From Ciona intestinalis (Eukaryota; Chordata; Ascidiacea; Phlebobranchia; Cionidae), in assembly GCF_000224145.3 (NCBI RefSeq), contig NW_004190449.2, forward strand, positions 84,695 through 148,694: 64,000 nucleotides of DNA, given 5' to 3'. The position numbers and the translations under genes are program-made. Position 1 is the stretch's first letter; the number at the start of each line of letters is the position of its first letter. Shown here one piece after another: positions 11,101 through 22,700 of the stretch. The notes under the pieces are model-generated. The model was given only the letters and a program-made list of their open reading frames with translations. It made no database searches and was not told the DNA's origin.

Positions 11101-14100
11101 CATATATATGTCCTTTAACGGTAATTTCTCCAGTCCAGCGACCCACTATGAGTTGTCTTTGTTATCAGATATATAGATTAAAAAAAAAAAAAATAAAAAT
11201 AATTTAATTTCTGTATGCAACAGAACACCTGCTTTATAACGAATGTCGTTGCCCGCAACGTGTTAGAATATATAAGTGACATTCATTTATGTTTGTATTC
11301 ATTTCTATAACATTGCATCTAAAACAGACTTTTGTTGTCGATTTTTCCAACGTGATGAAATGTAATCGGTACGGAACATTTATAAGCGACGGATTAAAAT
11401 ATCTTGACTTGGCAATATATCCAGCGGAAGATGATATGGATTACTTTGTATCACACCTACTGCATAGAGCGACCACTTGCGGATTGCATTCTATGTTTAT
11501 GCTCACGCAGGGTGGCGCGCTCAACTATTTGTATCGAACTCAACAGTGGTAAGTGGAATTATAAAAGTGGTTTAAAATAAAGTAACCTTTAAAAGCTAGT
11601 GATACATCTTATTCTCTCGATTTTATACAATTATACTTCAACCCATAATGGTCGCTTATGGGTTGTCTAAATCGTCAGACACATACTCTCATATAAAGAT
11701 AGTATTGTCGAGCCTCTAATTCGTAAACCATAGATATCTACTCCGGAGGGAAAAAAAATTAAACAACCATGTTGTGTTAACTTGGTGTAAAATTGGCATT
11801 TTCTTTGAAGGTACACAGTTTTCGGGGGAGTTGTTCAAATTCGTCTTTCGTCAGTAAACTGGTGGCTTCGAAGAAGTATTTCCCGTGGTAGGGTTGCTCT
11901 GGTTAACCGTTTAAGCTTGAACAAGAGAGTTGGTACACCAAGGAAGGAAGGTTACAGTGTTTGTTCATTATATCCGCACCTCTGCCGAGTGTCGTTTCAT
12001 CAAAACTGTCATTTGTTGTCGATTGAAGCGATCGATGGTTTGAACGTCAAAGTAAGTTTATATTGATCTTAAACCAATCATTCGGTTTAAACACGGATTT
12101 CTATAAACAATTGTTCTATTTTAAACTTTATTTGTTCGTATATAATAGCGAAGATCAAATTAATTAAAATAACGAAAAGTAAAGAAGCACAATTTTTTAT
12201 CGTCAGTTGAACTATTTTATGTTTATTGCCGTTTAAAAGTTTATTTAATTTTGTGTTAAATATTAATATAAACATGAAAGAGATCTTCCAACATCTGATA
12301 TTGGCCCTCGAAAAATAAAAAAAATATCAACATAAGTAGGGTGGGGTAAGATGGAACACCTTTGAATATTCTGTATTTACTACCAAATCGGACGAGATAA
12401 CAAAATGAAAAGCTGTCCCATCTTATTCACCCCCCCCCCCCACCCTATTATATTAATATATATACAATACATCAGCCGATGGCCAGCATAACCAAGCGCT
12501 TGAGCCGAGGTGAAACTTGGGAGTTTCCAGCCATCGCAACAAAGTTCGGTCGACCGCTACAAGATGCCAGTGTTAGTTTGCAAATCATGAAGCAGCCGTT
12601 TCCAGTGAACATGTGTACAAAAGGAAAGGTAAAATACGAACTTGGCTTACTTATTTTTTCGAACTGCTAATTTGTAAGTATTTGTGACACTATATGAATT
12701 AGTTTATATAGGGTACTCTATAGTTGGCATATGGTGCGCAACTCTCTTACCTAAACCCGAAGGTCTATGACAGCAGAACCTAATTCATATAGAATAAACA
12801 ATACAACATTGGGTGCTTATACAATCTATACAATGTTGGGTAATGCTTATACAATGTTTATACAATGTTGGGTAATGGACTAACTCTGGCCTACCTCCTA
12901 TAGGCCCCTTTATAGTGTACCTTACTGTAGGACCTCACTTACAAAATAGTAATGGCATTTCAAACACAAACGATTTTCGTATAATCAATGTTTTTATTCA
13001 AAGGATAGCTGTTCGCCGTATTTAGCCCGACCAAGAAGTGTTTTGAAATTGAGACCTTCTTGTCGGACAGATATAAACGGAATTGCTAAAATAACCGTAG
13101 CGGCAATCCACAATCCGGGGAACGCTCGTAAATGCAACCTTGATGGCCAGGTATATTATTATCAGTTAAGTTTTAATTTTTTCATACACGTGTTTTTGTG
13201 CTTAGTACTGTGTATGCATATTGGTTAGCTCTTTCGCCTTTGGGCAGGGAAATCGAGTTAGAAGCTCGACGTTGCCACCACAGTGGGCGTAAGTATGTCC
13301 TTGGGCAAGACACTTACAATTGCTTCAAACCCGTGGTGCCCTAGAGGTTGTCAAAAACATAGCTTTACATTAAAAACCCCAAAAAGAACTTTCCACAAAG
13401 TAACTTGTTAGCGGGCACGAGGTATATGAAACAGAACATATCTGTTCATTTCATTCATTTACAGATATACCCCACCGGTTTAATTCTCGAAACTCAATCA
13501 AGAAATAGAGTTATTCGCATTGGGAGTGGAGGAACTTTCGCAACTGCTATGAATCCATTCTTAAACTACCAAGCTAAGAAGCAATGCCATCTCCACGATG
13601 CTCATTATACGTACGGGATGGCTATCAAAGTTTTTACCTCATTACCAATGGCGACCATGAGAAAGCAATGTCCAACCTGGAACGATGACGTCAAACCGAT
13701 CTTTCAATTTTACTACAATATGTTTCCTGTGATGGAGAAACATGACGTCATCAATTTAAGAAATATTCATGACGTCAGGTGAGATGTAAAGTTTTTACAT
13801 TGCTTTCGGCTTTAGAATTGTGTATTTTATAGTATAGGTTGGGGTAAAATGATCCGTGCTTTAAAGATCTTTTAGTGTCCCATTTGGTAGTAAACAAAAC
13901 GTTTTACAGAAATACATAACCGTTTCCTCGCGATTCTAAAAATAGTTCTTACAAATTCGATTAGAAAAAATTGGATTATATATGCTAACGCTACTGTATT
14001 CATCCTACATCATATGGAAAATTATTGTAAATGTTTACAGATCTAAGCTACGTATGATCAATATGTCGATGTTTGAATACGACTGGAGTCATCCCAACTT

Positions 14101-17100
14101 CATGCCGACCACTCGTGACCTTTCACCTGATAAGACGGAAATCGTAAGAAGGTGGCTCGAATGTGAGATGAATGGAAACGTCTATAAAACCAAATTAAAC
14201 GAATCGTAAGTTAAGATGTATTAATATCGCTGTAATATAATGCTAATGGGATGTAAATGATGGAAGTCGGGTCTATGGTAGTCGTAGGGATAAGATTTCA
14301 TAATTCTTTGAATGTTCTTTGTTTACTATACCAAACGGGATGAGAAGAAAATAAAATTTAAAGGCGTCTCATCCCCACTTTACTAAATTTACTTTTACCA
14401 CTCAGGTGATATTCTGAAGTTTATTTTTCACAGCACATCATATGAATATCACGAATCTCGTCACGGTATATGCGGTTCAGCTGATAATCTACAGAAAACT
14501 ATGGAGGAAATCCGCAACATAATCCAGATGGGAATATGGGTCGAACTGTACACCATACCCCCCTATATGACTGCCATGTTATCTCTCAAGCGTGAAAAGT
14601 TTAAAGAAGTTTACAATATACTGAAAAGGTACGCGTGTTAGTTTAACACTTAATTGCATATGTCATAAAGTTTATAAAAATGGTAAAACCTATAAAGTGG
14701 GGGTAAGACGAAACATGATTTCATTCTCTCTTCTTTTTTAGTAAGCAAATAATATTTATAGAATAATATAAACGTTGCTCTGCGACTCTAAAAGAGCATT
14801 GTTAAAATGGTCAAATTACAATTAGGAATGATGGGTCCTATAGCGGCTAACGATATCCCCCTTTACCCCACAGTACTATATACACTCCCAAATCTGGTCC
14901 AAATCCTATAGAACATGAAACAGGATCCTCACCTGAATATAATATAGTAACTGCAATTCATTTTATACCTTTTCAATTATTTTTTTAAATGTAAACATGC
15001 TTTTAACCGTAAATATGTTTACAGATAAAACAGTTTATAACGACTGTCGTTTTATCGCCAAAAACTTTTCGATTTACCTTTTCTTAAATCTTCGTTAGTG
15101 AAGAAACAAATACAATTAACATTACCCTTCCTCAAACAGAGTTTTTATTAACCTGTATTTGTCTCTTTATAAAGAATGTAGATTATAAAAATACAAGTTA
15201 TTGCTTTATCATTTAATCACAGCATCTCAACAGAGGAAATGCTTCACGTTGTACTGAATGCCAATGTTTTAAACTCTGTTGGTGGAAAACCTAACATGAC
15301 TGACTCTCTATGGTTGCCAAACTACCCGACACCATTTCCTTCTAAAGATTTTTATGAGGTATGTTGAAGTTACAAAGCAGCTATGTATAATATAGTAGGT
15401 GGGGGAAAGATGGTTCGTACTTTCATTATCTTTATCCTCCTATTAGAATAAACAAAATTAAATAACCGTATATTCACGACGGTAAAGGAGCGTTGTAAAA
15501 TATTCGGAAATATGGGATTTTATGTGCTAATGGTATTCAGCTTACCCCACTCTTCTATATACTATTATATTATAGTATATTTTCTATTACGTCTTTAACA
15601 ATGATCTTGAATAAAAGAAGAACTCTTTTTGTTTTTTCTCTTCTTTACGAGCTGACAATTAATACAATCCATAATGAACACTAGGTTGGAGTAATGAACC
15701 TTTTAAATCTTCCATTTAGATTCGACCTGATGTTGTACTCAAACTTGAACCATTCTCGATTTCCTTAGTCAAAGAAGTGTTTATGGAAATTGAGAAGCCT
15801 GCTTCCCCTGCTGTGATGAAGATTATTCATCAGATAGCTAACCTGTGGAATGAGATACCAACAGACAAGGGTGGAAAATGTGCATTACTGGGGAAAAGTG
15901 AGCGATAACTGCAAAGTTTTTAATTCTATGTTAAGTAGTTTTACTTCACAGATGCTTCGTTATGTGAGAATCCATATTGGTTTGAAAAATCAAAAGGAAA
16001 AGTAAAGAATAAGTTTAAGGTATGTATTAGGTTATTTTGGGATTCAAAAAGGTTGAAATCTAAATAAAAAAAAAACAAACATAGGAAAAATAATAATTAT
16101 CATTTAAAAAAGTCAGGAAACTGGAGTAATTCAAAGGAATCACTTTGGCAAAATCTGTTTAAATTTTCGACTGATATGCTGGACCAACCTGAGATCACGG
16201 ACGTTTACACCATCGGAGGATTCTACGCTCACGCGATGCTGCGTTTGATCCAAGCAGAAGCCTGCGTTAAAATGGATTCACCCAACAACACTGTGTTTAC
16301 CGGTGACCCCACAAGACAGTTCGGACCAGAGCAGTGGTATGTGACCAAGGGTCTGAGCAGTGCAACTTTATTTCCCGTCCACGGTTTAAAATCTGCGATC
16401 GAAGCGCTCATGGAAGTTGTATATGAAGGAGAGGGTGGCACACCATGCGCACCTTTCGTAACTGATATTGCTGAAAACGATGCGAGTCATAATTCAGTAA
16501 ACTCGCCGTACCAGGAGAAATCCCACTACATTAAGTTTCAAGAAATAGCCAACGGAAGAAAAATTATCCCGTTGGGTAAGAAAGAGCCACAGTGGCCTCA
16601 GGATACGTGTATGCCGTACGTGGACGTTTGCGCAGATCTGACAAGGTCAAATATTTCTTCGAATTCCAAATATTTTTGCTACTTGGGGGAAAGAATTTCG
16701 GTCAGAGACACCAACAGAGACATTTGGCCAATATCTAGAATGAAGAGGCCTACTAATATATTGGCTTACACAGCAATCCTACGGTTCAACCAAATCTACA
16801 CCTCGTTACTGGATTGCTTAGGTAAGTTGAATGTAACTTATTTATCCTCGCGTGATGGACCAACGGCAGTCGTTATAACACGGGTGTTCTGTTTCATGTA
16901 TTCCTTGCTTGCCCACAAATTATACTACATATATAACTTTGTTAGTGAAGTTACTTTGTATAATTAGATGCAGCCTTTATAAACTTTTCATAATAACCGG
17001 CCAAGAAGTGTATAAAGTATTCTATGTATATAGTCTTGCGAAGTAACCCGACATTTTTATAGAAACATGCCGAGTTTTATTTTATTCCAACTTGCAAACG

Positions 17101-17333
17101 TTTTAGAAATGTCAATGAACGGTTCTCCCAAAATGATGTCAACCTGTACTGGTATCATGTATGAATTGCTAGGTGCTGGGAAGAACGCAGTAACTACCCC
17201 ACTTTATACCGGTGGCGATCCAACTAAAGGACCAAATGTGACCCCAACATGGTCGTATATATTGGACCATTATAAATTCGAAGGATTCACCGAGTTTATA
17301 ATGCCGAAAACTAGCCATGTATTTTACTGTTAA
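8138..17333 (+). CDS. Secreted TSP1 plus VioB/RebD-like ferritin-domain protein, paralog 1 (1238 aa)
   Basis: Nineteen coding exons: 8138-8201, 8547-8699, 8775-8929, 9433-9592, 9992-10136, 10530-10658, 10845-11001, 11328-11548, 11811-12051, 12476-12628, 13004-13150, 13465-13778, 14041-14205, 14434-14628, 15223-15358, 15720-15897, 15952-16019, 16113-16821, 17107-17333. Residues 1-21 form a signal peptide. Residues 22-72 form a TSP1 repeat (WSKCSVTCGEG). From 73 the protein follows the bacterial VioB/RebD layout: GWPRIHFYG near 77-84, PMGNGHFYF, an RMVDLDPDWQ block and an NFMPTTRDLSPDK block. The C-terminal ferritin-like domain has E772 (VELYTIPPYM), E804/E805 and H808 (TEEMLH), E1024/E1028 (IEALMEVVYEGEGG) and E1062xxH1065, plus FTGDPTRQFGPEQWY. 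In bacteria this family couples iminophenylpyruvate-type units into bisindole precursors; the ferritin-like part suggests bound metal. The substrate here is unknown. Secretion and TSP1 imply an extracellular or matrix role. Family-level call is firm; activity is inferred. The first exon is the least certain. Confidence 0.85.
8248..8518. mobile_element. Two MITEs fused head to head (long hairpin) in intron 1
   Basis: A reverse half (8248 to about 8380, with GGTCGTAAGGATACGG) is followed by a forward half (about 8395-8518, with AATTATAAAACCGTGACG). The halves are inverted copies of one another, giving arms of roughly 90-120 bases around a short AT-rich loop. Confidence 0.75.
9195..9389 (+). mobile_element. 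MITE, forward, in intron 3 of paralog 1
   Basis: Left end TAGTAGGATGGGTAAGG, right end CATCTTACCCCAGCCTATA. Confidence 0.75.
9680..9885 (-). repeat. Degraded SINE, reverse
   Basis: Traces of the tail (ATCGTTATAAC, CTTACGAGTTA) and of the head (GCAGCATCAAGCCTTGAACTC) read on the minus strand, in intron 4 of paralog 1. Confidence 0.5.
10685..10808 (-). mobile_element. MITE, reverse, internally deleted
   Basis: Both terminal repeats remain (GTTGGGGGAAGACG and CATCTTCCCCCACCCTAC), but about a third of the interior is gone. Intron 6 of paralog 1. Confidence 0.8.
11030..11290 (+). repeat. SINE, forward, in intron 7 of paralog 1
   Basis: Head remnant GGCTTCGATGCTCGG, middle AGCGACCCACTATGAGTTGT, tail CGAATGTCGTTGCC and ATTCATTTATG. 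The tail runs into the splice acceptor of exon 8. The paralog carries a SINE in the same intron (22288-22578). Confidence 0.7.
12335..12450. mobile_element. Short MITE derivative in intron 9 of paralog 1
   Basis: Perfect left end AGTAGGGTGGGGTAAGATGG and a right end interrupted by a run of 14 C; the interior is only about 60 bases. It ends 25 bases before the exon 10 acceptor. Confidence 0.8.
13210..13462 (+). repeat. SINE, forward, supplying the acceptor of exon 12
   Basis: Head GGTTAGCTCTTTCGCC, middle TCCTTGGGCAAGACACTTAC, tail GCGGGCACGAGGTATATG. The CATTTCATTCATTTACAG acceptor of the exon starting at 13465 is the SINE's own TTCATT-rich 3' end. Confidence 0.75.
13834..13990 (+). mobile_element. 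MITE, forward, right end lost
   Basis: Starts TATAGGTTGGGGTAAAATG and contains TTTGGTAGTAAACAAAACG; the right inverted repeat is missing. It stops about 30 bases before the converted tract at 14020-14177. Confidence 0.7.
14271..14384 (-). mobile_element. MITE, reverse, left part lost
   Basis: Retains GGTAGTCGTAGGGATAAG through the CATCCCCACTTTACTA end. Intron 13 of paralog 1. Confidence 0.7.
14693..14878 (+). mobile_element. MITE, forward, diverged
   Basis: Left end AAGTGGGGGTAAGACG, right end CCCTTTACCCCACAGTACTA. Intron 14 of paralog 1. Confidence 0.75.
15393..15558 (+). mobile_element. MITE, forward, diverged
   Basis: Left end TAGTAGGTGGGGGAAAGATG, right end CAGCTTACCCCACTCTTC. Intron 15 of paralog 1. 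Confidence 0.75.
16831..16962 (-). repeat. SINE tail, reverse, in the last intron of paralog 1
   Basis: Read on the minus strand it has the GAAACAGAACACCCGTGTTA and CGACTGCCGTTGGTC blocks. It begins about 10 bases after the donor of exon 18. Confidence 0.75.
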
Positions 17334-17369
17334 CACTTTACACGATAAACAGGTTTTTATATTGTATTG

Positions 17370-17561
17370 TACTGTGGGGTAAGGTGGGACTCTTTGCTTT
17401 TGTACATAATATCCAAATATCCTGACGTATTTTAAACAAATACACAGCGGTCTATGAGAGTCGTAAAATAACGGTTTTATAATTCTTTAAATGGTTTATA
17501 TTTACACCCAAATGGGGCGAGAAAATAGAATGAAAATGTGCCCCATCTTACCCCGCCCTAT
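17370..17561 (-). mobile_element. MITE, reverse, complete
   Basis: Left end ACTGTGGGGTAAGGTGGG, right end CATCTTACCCCGCCCTATA; interior in the reverse order (AATATCCAAATATCC first). It starts 37 bases after the paralog 1 stop and so may lie in its 3' UTR. Confidence 0.85.
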
Positions 17562-18864
17562 ATACTGTATCACACACTGTCTATACAGGTTAATGCTCGA
17601 AGCGGACTTTATAAAATAATTTACATAAGTTAAGGACTATTGTATGCTCTTAACAATAGAGTAATGAACATGAATTAGTTTTAACTGTGGAATATACTGT
17701 ACGCACATATTGGAATAAATATACTGCGGAGATCTCACGGTAATGATTTGCAAATGCGTATAAGCCTTAAATATACATGAATATTCAAATTTTATAGTCG
17801 TGACGATGGGCAGTATATACTCACTATAGAGTCTATAATAGACCAATGTTTGGAGAGCAAACAGTTATGGCTCAAAACGTTTTTACTTTTGCCTAATTAA
17901 ATATGCTCACAAAATCAAGTTTAAATAATATTAGTCAGCCTACTATGATAATACACCGGCGGCAACAAAATATACTTATATAAGTAAGTATCGCGTTTCG
18001 TATAAGTAATCTGCGGCTGCTGATGCCTGAAAAGCATTGCAACCTTGGTTGTTAATTGCTTACACACGCAAGCTTTCAATGATTAGTCGCGCGAATTCCA
18101 CAGGCGTGCCTTTTTCTTTTCCCGCGTTTACCAATGTACTCTAGCAGAAGGATAGTGGTTGGGCAGTGCAGGTTGCCTTGTATGTATGTTGGGTTTGTTC
18201 GTCAGAGTTAAATTGCAGTTTCGGTTTACAGCAGTGTAAAGTTGGTGTTGATGTTGAATGTTGAGATTTTGCTTTGTCGTTTAGTGTTTTTTCAACAACC
18301 AATATATGTGATAGTAGGTTGTGATAACGGTGTTAGGACTGAGTTGTGCTTTACATTATACGCTTTTCCGTAGCAATGCGAAGATGTACTTGATGACAAG
18401 ACAAGACGACATGCATGCCTGGTTTTATTCTTACAACAAGTAAGTACGTGGCATTTATAGCTTTTTTCAGTAGAATATGTAATGAAATATATTTTTGAAA
18501 AAAAAGGCATTGGCAAAAGGTTTAGCACATTAGCAAACGTTTCCACTCTTTTGAATTAAAGTATAATACAAACCAAGAAAAAATACGACATGTAAAATTT
18601 TTGCGAAGTGTAATGCTATGTGACGCTAAGTTCTCCCATAGCGAGAGCCCATAGCGAGAGGATATATCTGATTATAATACCGGTATTGTTTTTCACGCGC
18701 TATACCGGTTCTTTCTCAGTATTGATGTAAAATAACTATAGACAGGCTGAAATGTGCGATAAAGTTGTCGAATCACTAAATTGTTCCCATCGAAACACCA
18801 TCATGACGTCATATAATTTGAATTGTTGAAATCGTTAGGCATACATTGCAAAAAAATAAAATAT

Positions 18865-18920
18865 ATAGTAGGGTGGGGTAAGATGGGACACCTAGCACAT
18901 AATATTCAAATATCCTGATC
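18865..18920 (-). mobile_element. MITE fragment joined to a SINE tail
   Basis: A perfect TAGTAGGGTGGGGTAAGATG end and about 30 interior bases, then an abrupt change to SINE sequence at about 18921. Confidence 0.75.
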
Positions 18921-18924
18921 AAGG

Positions 18925-19045
18925 CTCCCGAGGTGTATAAAACAAAACACCTGTGCTATAACGACTGTCGTTGCCCCGTCACCCCATGGTAAATAAGTTT
19001 ACTTTTATATTCATACGCCACGTAACATCTGGATCCTTGTTACGT
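18925..19045 (+). repeat. SINE tail fragment
   Basis: GAGGTGTATAAAACAAAACA and CGACTGTCGTTGCCCCGTC blocks; no head. Confidence 0.75.
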
Positions 19046-19204
19046 CATCTAATACTTAGCTTAAAACAAACCCAAACACGAATAAGAAACAAACTATAAA
19101 CATCGTATATCGTTTTATCGAGAGAATTCTTAACATAAAACATTATAGGTTTCCTGTTCTATTGAAAATTACCAAGAACTTTAATTGTATTCTCTTAACA
19201 ATTA

Positions 19205-19266
19205 AATTACATCCTATATCAAAACAAATGTTAAAAATTACATCCTATATCAAAACAAATGTTAAA
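19205..19266. repeat. Tandem duplication, two copies of about 32 bases
   Basis: TACATCCTATATCAAAACAA followed by ATGTTAAA occurs twice back to back with no visible differences, so the duplication is recent. Confidence 0.85.
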
Positions 19267-19297
19267 GAAATAAAAACATCGTATTAATAAAACAAAC

Positions 19298-19405
19298 CAC
19301 AAAGTTACATAAGAGGTAACTGGACAAGAGGTTTGTAAAATAGCGAACCCATGTTATAACGACTGTCGTTGTCCTGCCACGTGAGGATAAAACAAGTTAC
19401 ATTTA
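19298..19405 (+). repeat. SINE tail fragment
   Basis: Has ACAAAGTTACATAAGAGG, the CGACTGTCGTTGTCCTGCCA block and a terminal TTACATTTATTT. Confidence 0.75.
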
Positions 19406-19607
19406 TTTCGATCCAACGATCTGTAACTGTCTTTTTTGGTACACTTATTAAAAACTGATGTGATGTCAATTTACACACGCCGATCGTTCTATATAGGTGG
19501 AAAAGTTAAAATCACGTTTGTTTCGAACATACGTTTTTTGACAAGTTGCGTGATTTAAAAATTTAAATATGCGTAGTTAAGCCCCTTTTTCGTTAATACG
19601 AGTTGTG

Positions 19608-19613
19608 TATAAG
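19608..19613 (+). promoter_or_regulatory. Possible TATA element of paralog 2
   Basis: TATAAG in GTTGTGTATAAGTACAG, about 190 bases before the ATG at 19800. Position and sequence are compatible with a core promoter; nothing else supports it. Confidence 0.25.
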
Positions 19614-19799
19614 TACAGAACCTTTTAATATCAAACAGTTTTTATCTCCTATTTCACAATCATGAATGGGTTGCGCCGCCGAATTTCACAGAAATGCTTC
19701 AGTTTGTTTCAATTCAGGAAGAACGGATGTTTTATATTGCCTGCAGTGAGAAGAATGGCTGTAGCCAATTGTTGTAATCCAAACTGAAAACGAGCAACT

Positions 19800-22700
19800 A
19801 TGTCAATTAGAAGTTTATGTTTTGTCGTTGTTGTTGCCCTTTCATTGCAGCCGAACAAAAGTGAAGCGTTCTCGGGTTAGTGAAAGTTGTATATAAAACC
19901 TAGACTTGAATTTTCATATTATACCAGTATAGTTGAAGGTTAGTATAACATCTCATATAAACTTTACATTCAGCGTGGACAAAATGGAGCAGCTGGAGCG
20001 CATGTAGTAAGACATGCGGGGCAGGGATTCGTTTGCGAGAAAGGATATGTGCACGAACTAATATGACAGGCAGATGTGCAGGCAGCAAGTTACAACATGG
20101 ACGGTGCTACGAAAAAATATGCTCGTGTAAGTTAACTTTACCATATTCATTTAAAAAAAAAAATTTTGTGAAAAAATGGGGAGATAGGACAGCTTTAGCA
20201 CATTATATCCAAGTATCCTGATCGTGTTATAAACAATTAACAACGGTATATGGGAGTTGTGGAAATACGGTTTTATATTTCTTTAAATGTTCTTCATTCA
20301 CTGACGAGAAAATACAATGAACAGGTGTTCCATCTTACCCCAACCTACTATATAACTGATTTACTTGCAACTCCAAGCAAGCTACTGAGTACAGTTTACG
20401 TTACGTGAAACTACACATTAGCTTTGGTTGCCATATGCTCGATTTTAAGATACGTAGATCACGATTGAACGAAGAATGAATGTGAACGAAGAATGAACTA
20501 ATTTATCCAGATTTAATATATTTGAATGAATGTATCATTTTTATCCTGGCATGGCGGGCAATAACAACTGTTATAACCCGGGTGTTCTGTTCCATACACC
20601 TTGTGGTGGCTTGTTAACACATTGTACGTTTGTTGACAATTGGTTGTATTATGCTGTATCCCGGAAAATGTTAATATCTGCAACGCAATTGCAACATTTA
20701 CATGTTTTCTGTACAACAGCATATCTTGATTGGCCCCGAATTCACTTTACTGGTAAAGTATTTGTGGACACACCGACTACGAACAATTACCGCTGCTACT
20801 TCGACAACCAACACTTCTGTCCTCATTGCAACACATTTCGAAATGCATATGCATCAAAAATTATCAAATCTGTAAGTTCATATTAAAATTTTCCACTTAT
20901 TAAGTTTTGGCGACCTTCGAATACAGAAATTTTCAGCGCCTTTGTTTTTTTAGCGAGAAAGTTTTGCATATTTTCAGTTATCGCAATTAACCTGTTTTAC
21001 AGAACGTTACGTTGCCCCGTTACAAATTTAGTTCCAATACTCCGAACCCGATGGGAACTGGCCATTTCTTTTTTCATGAAACAACAGTTAAATCAGTTTG
21101 TTGGGAAAAAGGGAAACCATGTACAACAGTTGACCCAATGGTGAAAAGAAAGGTACACGGTATGTATTGCGCAATTTATACTTCTGGAGAACTATAAACT
21201 ATTAATTCGTTTCTTCATGCCTCCTTTTTTTAGATGCTGCCCAACTTCTTTAGGTTAAATACGACTCGATATGAGTTGATTTATATTATATAGTTTTGAG
21301 TAGGTTTAGTAGCCACGTTTTTATTTGATACTTTTCTTTAATTAGTTTTTAGCCATTCCAGGATATTTACGACTGTCGTGCTCCTGCTATAGTTCCTTTC
21401 TCTTTTCGGATTTAATTAATTTGACATTCGTTACTCTATTTGTTACTGCATTTAAATCAAATTAAAGTTCTTTATTATTTAATTTATTTTTCTTCTTAAG
21501 GTGTTTCACCGGGTCGTATGGTGGATTTGGATGTTGATTGGCAGTTATCACCTGAAGTAGTTGGATATGATATCCATATACCTGGTGTCCTCACTGCTCA
21601 TATGGTAGCAGGGATTTCAAACCAACTGACAATTCGTATTTTTGAAACGTAAGTAGCACAAAAGCTGTTCTAGTACTTATAGTCGTATGGATTTATAGTA
21701 GGATCGGGTGCACCTTAATTCTATTATCGCGTAACATTGTGCTGGTAATAGACAAAGAACATTCAAAGAATTATACCACCCTATACCCTTATGGCTTGGA
21801 TTGTTCTTTATTAAAAATATGATCAAGATATTTTGATAATATGTGCTAAAGGTGTCCCATCTCACCCCACACGTATATACCTAAATTTACTGAAACTTTA
21901 TTTAAAGCGGGACAAGTGGCGGGGACATGAAAGATCTCGCTTCAATAAAAAGCAAGCTGGTTCGTGTTAAATGGATAGATCCTTACTTTAAAGCCAAGTT
22001 CCGAAACAAAACTTCCTTGTCAATCATTTTCACCATCGATTTGTTGTAAGTATCCGCTTCAGTCATTGTATTTATTCTTGGAATATTTGTTCTGCTTCTT
22101 GCATTGCAGCACCTACGTCAAATATATGGGGAGAATATCTGGAACTATAGGTATGACGTCAGATGATGACCCTGTTAACGTGTTTGGATCTCGAGTAATG
22201 AAGCCGAACAATGCTGTTGATGTATACGAAGCTCCAATTAACCTCGATGTTAAATCAAAGGTATATCTGATATTCATAACGATTCCGTTGTCGTGAGACA
22301 GTGGTTAGGGCGCCTGTTTCTAGCCCAGTGGTTACAGCTTCCAGGCTCGACATTGCTACCGTTGTAGATCTGAGAAAAACAGTTACTGATTTTGGGGCAT
22401 TTATTAGTTGTCTAAATTGTCAGTCAAACATTATAAAAATTAAAAACTCCCTTTAAAAATAGTCACGCATAATGTGGTAACTCGTTATCAGGCATGAGGT
22501 TTATGAAACAAAATACCCGTGTTACAACGACTGTCGCTGCTCTGCCACGCGGGGAAAAACAAGTTACGTTCATTAAATCGGTGCATTTTTAGATACTGCT
22601 TCTGGATTTGGCAAGTGCTATCAAATGTAACGCCAAAGGAAACTTCGCTGTCAATGACCTCAAGAACGTCGACGTCATCGTTTATCCCGTGACTGATAGT

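Larger units (their letters stand above)
17334..19799. other. Spacer between the two TSP1-VioB-like genes
   Basis: Holds the 3' UTR of paralog 1 and the promoter of paralog 2. Repeats: MITE 17370-17561, truncated MITE 18865-18920 abutting a SINE tail 18925-19045, a second SINE tail 19298-19405, and a tandem duplication at 19205-19266. AATAAA occurs at about 17714. No further gene is supported. Confidence 0.45.

Noticed and set aside
16229-16441. Minus-strand ORF of 70 aa
   Set aside because: Antisense shadow of the ferritin-like exon 18 of paralog 1.
18292-18546. Minus-strand ORF of 84 aa between the two paralogs
   Set aside because: No recognisable motif, no splice-consistent partner exons, and base composition like its surroundings.
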